Source: Sphingomonas sp.
GTDB taxonomy: Bacteria; Pseudomonadota; Alphaproteobacteria; Sphingomonadales; Sphingomonadaceae
Assembly (NCBI GenBank): GCA_017418975.1
Contig: JAFOMG010000017.1
Span: 186,001-250,000 of the forward strand
Reading direction: 5' to 3'
DNA length: 64,000 nucleotides
The notes below the pieces were generated by a model that made no database searches, was not told the DNA's origin, and saw only the letters and a program-made list of their open reading frames with translations. Of the stretch, positions 34,490 through 42,536 are shown one piece after another (within the stretch, counting starts at the first letter, position 1; the number at the start of each line of letters is the position of its first letter). The translations under genes were made by a program, and so were the position numbers.

Positions 34490-34907
34490 GCCGGCGTTTC
34501 CATACCGGCACGGCGGGATCGGCGGCCGCCTGATAATGATATTCGTAGCGCGCGAGCGACGCGGCCAGCACGGCCTCGTCGACCGGCGCTTCGGGCGCGA
34601 AGCTGTCGAAGCCGCAGCGGCGCATCAGGGGGATCTGGTCGACCAGCACATCGCCCTGGGCGCGCAGCTCGCCCGCATAGCCCGCCTCGCGCAGGATGCG
34701 GCCGGTGGAATAGCCGCGCCCGTCGCGGAACTTGGGGAAGCTCACCTCGACCAGGGCGAGCCGATCGAGATGGGGCAGGAGCAGGCGCGCATCCTCGCCG
34801 CTCTCGATGCGGACGGCGGTGGCGTTGGACTGGCCGAGGAAGCTGTCGAGCGTGACCGCCGGCTCCTCATGCGCCTCGTCGTCGCGGTAGCGGAGGACGT
34901 CGCTCAT
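34482..34907 (-). CDS. DUF934 family protein (sulfur assimilation)
   Basis: A 141-aa protein of the DUF934 family, nearly always found beside cysI/cysH in alpha- and betaproteobacteria. Family features: the LLPHLDRLALVEVSFPKFRDGRGYST segment (split across residues 43-68), ILREAGYAGELRAQGDVLVD, and IPLMRRCGFDSF. No activity is proven; a helper role in electron supply or assembly for sulfite reductase is inferred from position. Confidence 0.9.
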   Translation of the reverse strand: MSDVLRYRDDEAHEEPAVTLDSFLGQSNATAVRIESGEDARLLLPHLDRLALVEVSFPKFRDGRGYSTGRILREAGYAGELRAQGDVLVDQIPLMRRCGFDSFAPEAPVDEAVLAASLARYEYHYQAAADPAVPVWKRRHG

Positions 34908-34961
34908 ATGTTCCCTCCCGCAAGCGGAAGGGGAGCACGGAAGGCAAGCGCCGGAGTTGGC

Positions 34962-36593
34962 TTATCCATAGATCGCCTCCTTGAACGGCGCCATGCCGAC
35001 GCGGCGATAGGTGTCGAGGAAGCGTTCGCCCTTGTCGCGCTCGCGCAGATAGACGTCGGTGGCCCTTTCGATCGCGTCGACGATGCCGTCCTCGCTGAAG
35101 CCGGGGCCGGTGATCGTGCCGAGCGACACGTCCTCCGCGCTCGAGCCGCCGAGCAGCAGCTGGTAGTTCTCCACGCCCTTACGATCGACGCCGAGGATGC
35201 CGATATGGCCGGCGTGATGATGGCCGCAGGCGTTGATGCAGCCGCTGATCTTGAGCTTCAGCTCGCCCAGCTCGCGCTGACGGCCGATGTCCGCGAAGCG
35301 CGTGGCGATCTTCTGCGCGAGCGGGATCGAGCGGGCATTGGCGAGCGAGCAGTAATCGAGGCCCGGGCACGCGATGATGTCGCTGATCAGGTCGAGATTG
35401 GCCTCGGCCAGCCCGGCGTCGCGCAATTGCTGCCAGATGGTGTGGAGATCGGCCTTGCGGACATGCGGCAGCACGATGTTCTGGGCGTGGGTGACGCGCA
35501 GCTCGTCGAAGCTGTACTGCCTGGCGAGGTCGGCCATCAAGTCGATCTGGTCGGCGCTGGCATCGCCGGGGATGCCGCCGATCGGCTTGAGGCTGATCGT
35601 CACCACTGCATGGCCGGGCTGCTTGTGCGCCGAGACGTTCTGATCCAGCCAGACCGCGAAATCGGGGTCGCTGCGATCGAGTTCCTCCGCGGCGCTCGCA
35701 TCGAAGGCCGGCGGCGCGAAATGGGCGGCGATGCGGTCGAACTCGGCCTGGGGCGGATCGATGCCCAGCGCCTTCACGGCCCTGAACTCCTCCTCCACCT
35801 CGGCGGCATATTGCTCCGCGCCGAGTTCGTGGATCAGGATCTTGATCCGCGCCTTATACATGTTGTCGCGCCGGCCATGGCGATTATAGACGCGCAGGCA
35901 CGCCTCGAGATAGCTGACGAAATCGTCGAAGGGCACGAAGTCCTTGATCAGCGGCGCGATCATCGGGGTGCGGCCCATGCCGCCACCGACATAGATGGCG
36001 GCGCCGAGCCGGCCGTCCCGCTCGACGATCCGGATGCCGATATCATGCAGGCGCATCGCCGCGCGGTCCTGCTCGGCGGCGATCACGCAGATCTTGAACT
36101 TGCGTGGCAAGTAGCTGAACTCGGGGTGGAAAGTGCTCCACTGGCGCAGCAGTTCCGCCCAGGGCCGCGGATCGGTCAGCTCGTCGGCGGCGGCGCCGGC
36201 GAACTGGTCCGACGAGATGTTGCGGATGCAGTTGCCGCTGGTCTGGATCGCGTGCATCTCGACCGTGGCGAGATCGGCGAGGATATCCGGCGCATCCTCG
36301 AGCTTGATCCAGTTATACTGCAGGTTCTGGCGCGTGGTGAAATGGCCATAGCCACGGTCGTACTTGCGGGCGATGTGCGCCAGCATGTGCATCTGCCGGC
36401 TGTCGAGCGTGCCATAGGGCACCGCGACGCGCAGCATATAGGCGTGGAGCTGGAGATAGAGGCCGTTCATCAGCCGCAGCGGCTTGAACTGGTCTTCCGT
36501 GATCTGGCCGGCGAGGCGGCGCTGCACCTGGTCGCGGAATTCCTCGACGCGGGATGCGACGATGGAATGGTCATATTCGTCGTATTTGTACAT
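34962..36593 (-). CDS. cysI: Assimilatory sulfite (or nitrite) reductase, siroheme protein
   Basis: A 543-aa siroheme / [4Fe-4S] enzyme that takes sulfite to sulfide. The first half-repeat includes YGHFTTRQNLQYNWIKL, the siroheme side includes SGNCIRNISSD, and the cluster cysteines lie in IACPGLDYCS and ISGCINACGHHH. Both ferredoxin-like half-repeats are present. Sulfite rather than nitrite is chosen from the cysH and DUF934 neighbours. No flavoprotein partner (CysJ) is present, so ferredoxin or another donor is inferred. Confidence 0.95.
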   Translation of the reverse strand: MYKYDEYDHSIVASRVEEFRDQVQRRLAGQITEDQFKPLRLMNGLYLQLHAYMLRVAVPYGTLDSRQMHMLAHIARKYDRGYGHFTTRQNLQYNWIKLEDAPDILADLATVEMHAIQTSGNCIRNISSDQFAGAAADELTDPRPWAELLRQWSTFHPEFSYLPRKFKICVIAAEQDRAAMRLHDIGIRIVERDGRLGAAIYVGGGMGRTPMIAPLIKDFVPFDDFVSYLEACLRVYNRHGRRDNMYKARIKILIHELGAEQYAAEVEEEFRAVKALGIDPPQAEFDRIAAHFAPPAFDASAAEELDRSDPDFAVWLDQNVSAHKQPGHAVVTISLKPIGGIPGDASADQIDLMADLARQYSFDELRVTHAQNIVLPHVRKADLHTIWQQLRDAGLAEANLDLISDIIACPGLDYCSLANARSIPLAQKIATRFADIGRQRELGELKLKISGCINACGHHHAGHIGILGVDRKGVENYQLLLGGSSAEDVSLGTITGPGFSEDGIVDAIERATDVYLRERDKGERFLDTYRRVGMAPFKEAIYG

Positions 36594-36816
36594 CAGCGGG
36601 TCGCTTCGATTTTGTTCGCGTGGGCGCGCGTGGACACGAGAGTAGGGAGGAATTGGTTCGCGCAGAGGCGCAGAGCGCGCGGAGGTGTCTCGCTTGGCTG
36701 CGCCAGCAGCCTCTCAATCCCTGACAAAGGCGAGAAGTGCGCTGACGCGCCCGCCTTTCTTTCCGCGCCTCTGCGCGCAAGGAATCTCCGTGCCTTCGCG
36801 CCTTCGCGTGCGAACG
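36594..36816. other. Gap in the sulfate operon with a long inverted repeat
   Basis: About 220 bp between the DUF2849 and cysI genes. The arm at 36658-36673 (ttcgcgcagaggcgca) is complementary to 36764-36780 (cgcgcctctgcgcgcaa), a stem of about 16 bp with a 90-nt inner part. Such cagaggcg repeats occur in many proteobacterial gaps. It may be a dispersed repeat or an RNA structure that affects cysI. Confidence 0.5.
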
Positions 36817-37113
36817 TCATATCACCCAGCTCCCCGCATTCGGGTCCGCCGGCTTCAGCGTCAGGTCCGGGCGGACGGTGGGGCCGAGCGCCCGGATGCG
36901 GTCCTTGATGTGCGCGGGGCGCGGGCCCTCGGGCGTGGCGGCGGCGTCGATCACATAAGGGCCGTTGACCCGGCGCGCGCCTTCCTCGGCATGGGCGATC
37001 GCCTCGCCCTGGTCGCCGACATCGGCGGCATCCTCGACATGGCGCGACCAGCCCGAGCCGGTCCACCAGGTGACGTCGCCGGTGGCGAGATCGTTGCCGG
37101 TCAGGATCTTCAC
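36817..37113 (-). CDS. DUF2849 family protein (sulfur assimilation)
   Basis: A 98-aa protein of DUF2849. It starts with a GTG at 37113 that overlaps the cobA stop (GTGA). Pattern: KILTGNDLATGDVTWWTGSG, then the RRVNGPYVIDAA and PAHIKDRIRALGPTVRPDL segments. The family sits only in this operon context, between siroheme synthesis and sulfite reductase. Unknown function. Confidence 0.85.
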   Translation of the reverse strand: MKILTGNDLATGDVTWWTGSGWSRHVEDAADVGDQGEAIAHAEEGARRVNGPYVIDAAATPEGPRPAHIKDRIRALGPTVRPDLTLKPADPNAGSWVI

Positions 37114-37907
37114 GCGCCCAGTCCTTCCAGATTCTCCGCCGTCTTCGCCCAGGCGGCGAGCTTGTCCTGCGCGTCGGCGAGCATCACCACTTCGCCGACC
37201 ACGATGATCGCCGGGCTCCGCACCTGCTCGCGCGCCACCATCGGGCCGAGATCGGCGAGGATGGTGCGCAGCGCGCGGCTGCCTGCCAGCGTGCCGCGCT
37301 CGAGCACGGCGACGGGCATGTCGGGCGCGACGCCGTCGTTCATCAGCTTCTCGGAAATGTCCGGGCAGGTGGCGACGCCCATGTAGATCACCAGCGTGCG
37401 GCCCTTGCCGGCAAGGCCGGACCAGTCCTGCTCGGACAGGCCCTTGCACTGGCCCGCGACGAAGCTGACCGCGCTCGACCAGTCGCGATGGGTGAGGGGC
37501 AGGTGGACCTCGGCGGCGGCGCCCAGCGCGGCGGAGATGCCGGGAATCACTTCCACCGGCAGGCCGGCGGCGCGCACCGCCTCCACTTCCTCGCCGCCGC
37601 GGCCGAAGATGAACGGGTCGCCGCCCTTGAGGCGGACGACGATCGCGCCGGTCTTCACATGCGCGACGATGAGAGCATTGATCGCGTCCTGCGGCAGCGT
37701 GTGCTTCGAGCGCGACTTGGCGACCGAGATGCGGTGCGCCTGGGGGGCGAGATCGAGCACCCGGGGATCGACCAATCCGTCATGGACGAGCACATCGGCC
37801 TGCTTCAGCGCTTCGACGGCGCGCACGGTGAGCAGGCCCGGATCGCCCGGGCCCGCGCCGACGAGAATCACGCGCCCGCGCGCGGTGGGATCGAGGAGCG
37901 TTGCCAT
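37110..37907 (-). CDS. cobA: Uroporphyrinogen-III C-methyltransferase (siroheme precursor)
   Basis: A 265-aa SAM-dependent methyltransferase that makes precorrin-2 from uroporphyrinogen III. Motifs: VILVGAGPGDPGLLTVRA, the VVRLKGGDPFIFGRGGEE loop, EVIPGISAALGAAA and a late GEVV strand. It is the stand-alone form (CobA/SUMT or CysG-C-terminal type). As first gene of the cluster it supplies siroheme for CysI. The oxidase/chelatase activity is not on this protein and must come from elsewhere. ATG 37907 is chosen over an upstream TTG. Confidence 0.93.
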   Translation of the reverse strand: MATLLDPTARGRVILVGAGPGDPGLLTVRAVEALKQADVLVHDGLVDPRVLDLAPQAHRISVAKSRSKHTLPQDAINALIVAHVKTGAIVVRLKGGDPFIFGRGGEEVEAVRAAGLPVEVIPGISAALGAAAEVHLPLTHRDWSSAVSFVAGQCKGLSEQDWSGLAGKGRTLVIYMGVATCPDISEKLMNDGVAPDMPVAVLERGTLAGSRALRTILADLGPMVAREQVRSPAIIVVGEVVMLADAQDKLAAWAKTAENLEGLGA

Positions 37908-37995
37908 TGGCGGCAAATGGGCCCCGGCGGCGCAAGGGGCAACGGACGGTTGCTTGGGGTGGGGCTAGGGAAACTATCGGGTGCCGCCCGCCGGC

Positions 37996-38400
37996 TCAGG
38001 CACGAGGTGCCGCGACCCAATCGTCGAAGAAGCGCCGCTGCATGTCGACGCTGGCGGGAATGACGTCCGGCCCCTGGTCGAAGATGAAGACGAGATCTTC
38101 CTTTCGGGCATGTTTGCCTTCGGTGATCCGATAGGCCTTCAGGCCGCGGCCCATGTCGCGCGCCATGGAAGAGGGATAGACGTTGAGGCTGGCGCCGTAG
38201 CAGAAGGGAATCAGGCCTTCGGTTTCGAGCACGCGCCGGATGCCGCAGAACGCCTCGAAACAATCGGTCGCTTCGGTTTCGGTTTCGCGGTCCCGCCAGC
38301 GGAAGGTGAGGCGGCAGGTGCGGCCTCGATCTTCGTGCAGAACGAGAGTGCCCTGCTCGTCATCCTCGCCGCCGATCAGGAAGAGGCCAAAGGTTTCCAT
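37996..38400 (-). CDS. Hypothetical protein
   Basis: A 134-aa cytoplasmic protein. It starts METFGLFLIGGEDDEQGTLV, has a strand-rich first half (CRLTFRWRDRETETEATDC), a helix, and ends with a helical WVAAPRA. Three Cys in the first two thirds. No family recognised. It follows the GH5 gene on the same strand by only 6 bp, so they are likely co-transcribed. Confidence 0.65.
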   Translation of the reverse strand: METFGLFLIGGEDDEQGTLVLHEDRGRTCRLTFRWRDRETETEATDCFEAFCGIRRVLETEGLIPFCYGASLNVYPSSMARDMGRGLKAYRITEGKHARKEDLVFIFDQGPDVIPASVDMQRRFFDDWVAAPRA

Positions 38401-38406
38401 AGCTTC

Positions 38407-39711
38407 TCAGCTCCCCGCCAAGGCCCTGGCATGCGCCTGGACCACCGCCCGTGTCGAGGCGTCGCCGTCGAACACGCCGTACCAGCCCTGCGGCTCGTGC
38501 GGCGGATCGCCGAGCCAGGCGGTGTCGCCTTGGCGGAAGCGGTGGTCGCCGTGCACCGGCCGGCCTTCGCCGTTCCATGCCCAGAAATTGGAGCCGGCGA
38601 CAATGCCCGGATTGGCCTCCACCTCGGCATAGATCAGCTTGTAGAACAGGTCCCTGAAGCCGGTCGCCGACTCGGGATCATAGCCGCCGCCGTCGCGCGG
38701 ATAGCCGAACTCTTCGATCACCAGCGGCTTGCCCAGCTCGGTGGCGAGCGCGACGTGCCGGGCGAGATACTCGCGCACCCTGGCGAAGCTCGCCTCGTTG
38801 GTGCCGGCAATGTCCCGGGCATCGACCCAGCCCCAGTTGAGCGGCCAGACATGCGCCGTCAGATAGTCGATCTCCGGAAAATCATGGGCGGCCTTGTAGA
38901 CGTCGGCTCGCTGGATCGAGCCCATCAGGCCCTCGCTGCCCGTCGAGACGAGATGCCGGGGCGAAAGCGCCTTGATCAGCCTGGCGGTGCCCTGGATCCA
39001 GCCACGATAGGCCGGGAGCAGCGGTTCCGCCGCCTTGGCGCTGCCGCCGGGGCGCGGCTCGTTGGCGAGCTGCCAGGCCATGACCACCGGGTCGCCGGCG
39101 TGGCGCTGCACGGTGGCGCGGACATAATCGTGATACAGGCCCACCGCCTCGGCGTTGGCGTAGAATTGCGCGGCCATGTCCGGAAATGCCGGCCAGGGGT
39201 GCGCGGGATCGTTCATGTCGAGATATTTCCCGCCATTGGCCCAGCTGAGATAGGTCATCATCCCGCCCGACCATTCCCAGAAATTGGTGAGGTAGAGCAC
39301 GGCCTTCATGCCGCGCGTGCCAAGCTCGGAAAGCGCGAAGGCCAGGCCGTCGACCAGGGCCGGGTTCCAGGCGCCGCCCCGGGTGCGGAAGGCGGGCTTC
39401 ACCGAGTTCCGGAGCGGCGAATCCTCGGCCGAGGCGGCGATGCGCAGGTTGCCGACCCCCATTGCGGCGAGGGAGTCCAGCTCGCGGCGCAGGCGATCGC
39501 GATTGCCCCAGGGGGCGTCGGCGCCGAGCCAGGCGGCGTACCACAGGTTCGCGCCGGCGAAGCGATAGGGCCTGCCGCCGAGAAGCAGGCCCATGCCCTT
39601 GCGCGTGACGAAATCGCCGGGCGCGGCGGGGTTGGCGGCGGCGGGGAGGGACAGCGCGGCGCCGGCCAGCGCCGCGGCGCCCGATCCGAGCACGGACCTG
39701 CGGGTGAACAT
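38407..39711 (-). CDS. Glycoside hydrolase family 5 (mannanase-like), Tat-exported
   Basis: A 434-aa protein with a twin-arginine signal (TRRSVLGSGAAALAGAAL). The catalytic domain has the GH5 layout: FAGANLWYAAWLG near the start, the acid/base Glu218 in AWQLANEPR, and the nucleophile Glu334 in LVIEEFGYPR. The closest subgroup by pattern is GH5_7-like beta-mannanase, but cellulase-like or other beta-glycan specificity cannot be excluded. Exported folded to the periplasm, where it would trim imported oligosaccharides. The start has an aggaag ribosome site. Confidence 0.88.
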   Translation of the reverse strand: MFTRRSVLGSGAAALAGAALSLPAAANPAAPGDFVTRKGMGLLLGGRPYRFAGANLWYAAWLGADAPWGNRDRLRRELDSLAAMGVGNLRIAASAEDSPLRNSVKPAFRTRGGAWNPALVDGLAFALSELGTRGMKAVLYLTNFWEWSGGMMTYLSWANGGKYLDMNDPAHPWPAFPDMAAQFYANAEAVGLYHDYVRATVQRHAGDPVVMAWQLANEPRPGGSAKAAEPLLPAYRGWIQGTARLIKALSPRHLVSTGSEGLMGSIQRADVYKAAHDFPEIDYLTAHVWPLNWGWVDARDIAGTNEASFARVREYLARHVALATELGKPLVIEEFGYPRDGGGYDPESATGFRDLFYKLIYAEVEANPGIVAGSNFWAWNGEGRPVHGDHRFRQGDTAWLGDPPHEPQGWYGVFDGDASTRAVVQAHARALAGS

Positions 39712-39863
39712 GGTCTTCCTCCCCTGTTAGCGGTCACATCATAGCCGCAACGGCGCGGGGAGGAAGTGGGTGGACGGGGCGCGACCCTCGCAGGTGAGAG
39801 AGGGGGAAGGGCCGCGCCGCCGTCTGCCCGCGTGTAATGCGCCTGCACGCGGGCGGGAACGGA

Positions 39864-40127
39864 TCAGTCGAACAGGTCCTCGAGGAACGATTTGCGGCGT
39901 TTCTGCGGATAATGCCCGCCATGGCCGCGCTCCTCGTAGCGGGGCCGTTCGTCGCGATACTGAGGCGCCGGCGCCGCAGCCGGGGCGGCGCTGCGCTCGA
40001 TGATCTTGTCGAGCTCGCCGCGATCCAGCCACACGCCGCGGCAGCTGGGGCAATGGTCGATCTCGATCCCCGAGCGCTCGACCGGCACCAGCACGGTGCC
40101 GTCGACGGGGCAGGTGAAGCTGGCCAT
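39864..40127 (-). CDS. zf-TFIIB-type zinc ribbon protein
   Basis: An 87-aa protein. The first half has two Cys pairs, TCPVDGTVL and HCPSCRGVWLDRGELD; the second pair with its GVWLDRGEL tail is the zf-TFIIB pattern (PF13453). The tail is Arg/Tyr-rich and ends KRRKSFLEDLFD. It starts 2 bp after the stop of the membrane gene upstream, with its ribosome site inside that gene, so the two are coupled. Function unknown. Confidence 0.8.
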   Translation of the reverse strand: MASFTCPVDGTVLVPVERSGIEIDHCPSCRGVWLDRGELDKIIERSAAPAAAPAPQYRDERPRYEERGHGGHYPQKRRKSFLEDLFD

Positions 40128-40129
40128 GG

Positions 40130-40840
40130 TCACTCCTCTCGCTGGCCCATCAGGCCGAGCAGCAGCTGGAACATGTTGATCAGGTTCAGATAGAGCGACA
40201 GCGCCCCCATGATCGCGAGCTTGTCGGCAGCCTCGCTGCGGCCGTAATGGGCATATTCGCTCTTCAGGCGCTGCGTGTCCCAGGCGGTGAGGCCGGCGAA
40301 CACGACCACGCCGACGACCGAGAGCAGCATCTGCAGCAGCGACGAGCCGAGGAAGATGTTGACGATGCTCGCCAGCACCACCGCGATCAGGCCGACGAAC
40401 AGGAAAGTGCCCATGCCGGTCAGGTCGCGCTTGGTCGAATAGCCGAACAGGCTGAGCGCCAGGAACATCGCGGCGGCGGCGAAGAAGGCCATGGCGATGC
40501 TCTGGCCGGTGAAGACCAGGAAGATGCTGGCCATCGATACGCCCATCACGCCGGCAAAGGCGAAGAAGGCGGTGCGCGCGCCGGCGACGCTCATTCGCTC
40601 GATGCGGAACTGGAAGAAGAAGATGAAGGCGAGCGGCGCGAACATGGCGACCCATTTGAGCGGAGTGCCGAAGATCAGCGCGACCAGCGCCGGCGTGTTC
40701 GCCACGGCGAGCGCGACGAGGCCGGTGATCGCCAGACCGATCCCCATGTTGCGGTAGATGCCCAGCATGTGCTGGCGCAGCCCCTCGTCGAAGCGCGCGG
40801 CGGCGGCGCCGGTGCGGGGGATCTGGTAGAGAGGGTTCAC
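40130..40840 (-). CDS. Bax inhibitor-1 / YccA family membrane protein
   Basis: A 236-aa integral membrane protein with seven hydrophobic segments. It shows the family layout: first helix IYRNMGIGLAITGLVALAV, the FFQFRIERMSVAGARTAFFA turn and the final DKLAIMGALSLYLNLINMFQ. The GTG at 40840 has a ggag site at good spacing. Members act as Ca2+/H+ leak channels or modulate FtsH (YccA). Localised to the inner membrane. The exact role here is unknown. Confidence 0.92.
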   Translation of the reverse strand: MNPLYQIPRTGAAAARFDEGLRQHMLGIYRNMGIGLAITGLVALAVANTPALVALIFGTPLKWVAMFAPLAFIFFFQFRIERMSVAGARTAFFAFAGVMGVSMASIFLVFTGQSIAMAFFAAAAMFLALSLFGYSTKRDLTGMGTFLFVGLIAVVLASIVNIFLGSSLLQMLLSVVGVVVFAGLTAWDTQRLKSEYAHYGRSEAADKLAIMGALSLYLNLINMFQLLLGLMGQREE

Positions 40841-41062
40841 GTGTGAAAACTCCAATCGAAGCAAGGCATTCGATCGAGCGCCACTCGGTCCGGTCTCGGT
40901 GGGGAGGGGGACTGGCCGTCCGAAACCTGCACCGAGCGCGCTCGATGCGGTCCGACATCACGAGGGCTTGGAAAAGCCCTCGCCAGAGGGGCCCGGTCCG
41001 CAAGGGATAATCTAGGCGGCGGTCATGTCCGCTTCAATGACGCTGCTGTAACAAAGTGTTGC

Positions 41063-42478
41063 TCAGGCGTCGCGCAGGCCCACGCCCATCGAGGCACGGG
41101 CGGAGTCGCTCTCCGACGAGACCACCGGATAGGCGCAATAGTCGGCGGCGTAATAGGCGCTGGGGCGATGGTTGCCCGACCAGCCGACCCCGCCGAACGG
41201 CGCGGCCGAGGACGCGCCGTTGGTCGGCCGGTTCCAGTTGACGATGCCGGCGCGGATATTGGCCCAGAACTGGTCGTAGAGCTTGGGGTTCTGCGCGACC
41301 AGGCTGGCCGAGAGGCCGTAGCGGGTATCGTTCGCCTCGGCGATGGCCTCCTCGAAGCTGCTCACCCGGAAGACCTGCAGGATCGGGCCGAACAGCTCGA
41401 CGTCCACCTTCTCGTTCGCGCCGGTCATGTCGATCACGCCGGGGGTGAGGAACGGGCGGCCCTCGATCGGGCGCTCCATGTGGCGGATCGGGCGGCCGCC
41501 CATGGTGAGCAACGCCAGGAAGCTCTCGGTGAGCATGTCGGCCGCGTCATTGTCGATCACCGGGCCCATGAAGGGGGCGGGATCGGCATGCGGCTCGCCG
41601 ATGATCAGCCGGCCGATCAGCTTGTTGACCTCGGTCATCAGCGGGTCGAACAGCTTCTGGTCGACGATCAGGCGGCGCGCGGCGGTGCAGCGCTGGCCGG
41701 CGGTGGTGAAGGCCGATTGCACGACGAGCACCGCGGCCGAATAGAGATCGGGCGTGTCCCACACGACGATCGGGTTGTTGCCGCCCATCTCGAGCGCGAG
41801 GATCTTCTCCGGCCGGGTGGCGAACTGGCGGTTCAGGGCGATGCCGGTATTGGCCGAGCCGGTGAACAGCAGCCCGTCGATGTCCGGATGGCCGGCGAGC
41901 GCCTTGCCTTCCTCGGGGCCGCCGATCAGCAGGCGGATGCAGCCTTCGGGAATGCCGGCGGCGCGATAGCAGTCGACCAGGAAGGCGCCCGAGGCGGGAG
42001 TCTTCTCGGACGGCTTGAACACCACCGCATTGCCGGCAAGCAGCGCGGGGACGATATGGCCATTGGGCAGGTGGACCGGGAAATTATACGGGCCCAGCAC
42101 CGCCAGCACGCCGTGCGGCTTGTGGCGCAGCGCCAGGCGCGTGTTCATCGGCGCTTCGATGCGGCGCTGGCCGGTACGCTCGGAAAAGGCGGTGATCGAG
42201 ATGTCGACCTTGGCGATCACCGTCTCGACTTCGGTGCGCGCTTCCCAGAGCGGCTTGCCGGTCTCGCGGGCGAGCAGGTCGGTAAAGGCATCGGCCTTTT
42301 GCCGCACGACATTGGCGAAGCGGCGCAGCGCCTCGATGCGATAGGCGAGCGGATGGGCCGCCCAGGCGGCCCAGCTCTGGCGTGCAAGCGCCACTTCCCT
42401 GTCGGCGTCTCCGCGCGTCTGGCGCCAGAGAACGGCGCCGGTGGCGGGTTCGGTCGAGATGATTTCCGTGCCGGGCAT
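41063..42478 (-). CDS. astD: Succinylglutamate-semialdehyde dehydrogenase
   Basis: A 471-aa NAD-dependent aldehyde dehydrogenase. It matches AstD, which completes arginine degradation to succinylglutamate: VLGPYNFPVHLPNGHIVPAL, the FTGSANTGIALNRQ NAD loop, catalytic Glu in ALEMGGNNP and catalytic Cys in TTAGQRCTAARR. The other ast genes are not in the window, so the symbol rests on sequence pattern. It follows selO by 58 bp on the same strand. Confidence 0.88.
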   Translation of the reverse strand: MPGTEIISTEPATGAVLWRQTRGDADREVALARQSWAAWAAHPLAYRIEALRRFANVVRQKADAFTDLLARETGKPLWEARTEVETVIAKVDISITAFSERTGQRRIEAPMNTRLALRHKPHGVLAVLGPYNFPVHLPNGHIVPALLAGNAVVFKPSEKTPASGAFLVDCYRAAGIPEGCIRLLIGGPEEGKALAGHPDIDGLLFTGSANTGIALNRQFATRPEKILALEMGGNNPIVVWDTPDLYSAAVLVVQSAFTTAGQRCTAARRLIVDQKLFDPLMTEVNKLIGRLIIGEPHADPAPFMGPVIDNDAADMLTESFLALLTMGGRPIRHMERPIEGRPFLTPGVIDMTGANEKVDVELFGPILQVFRVSSFEEAIAEANDTRYGLSASLVAQNPKLYDQFWANIRAGIVNWNRPTNGASSAAPFGGVGWSGNHRPSAYYAADYCAYPVVSSESDSARASMGVGLRDA

Positions 42479-42536
42479 TCGATGTCGGGGAAGGGCTCTC
42501 AGAAAGGATCCCCTGCTCTTGCACGAATTTTGGCGG

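Noticed and set aside
37908..37995. SAM riboswitch before cobA
   Set aside because: The 88-bp gap shows no SAM-II-like pseudoknot sequence or expression-platform hairpin that I can recognise.
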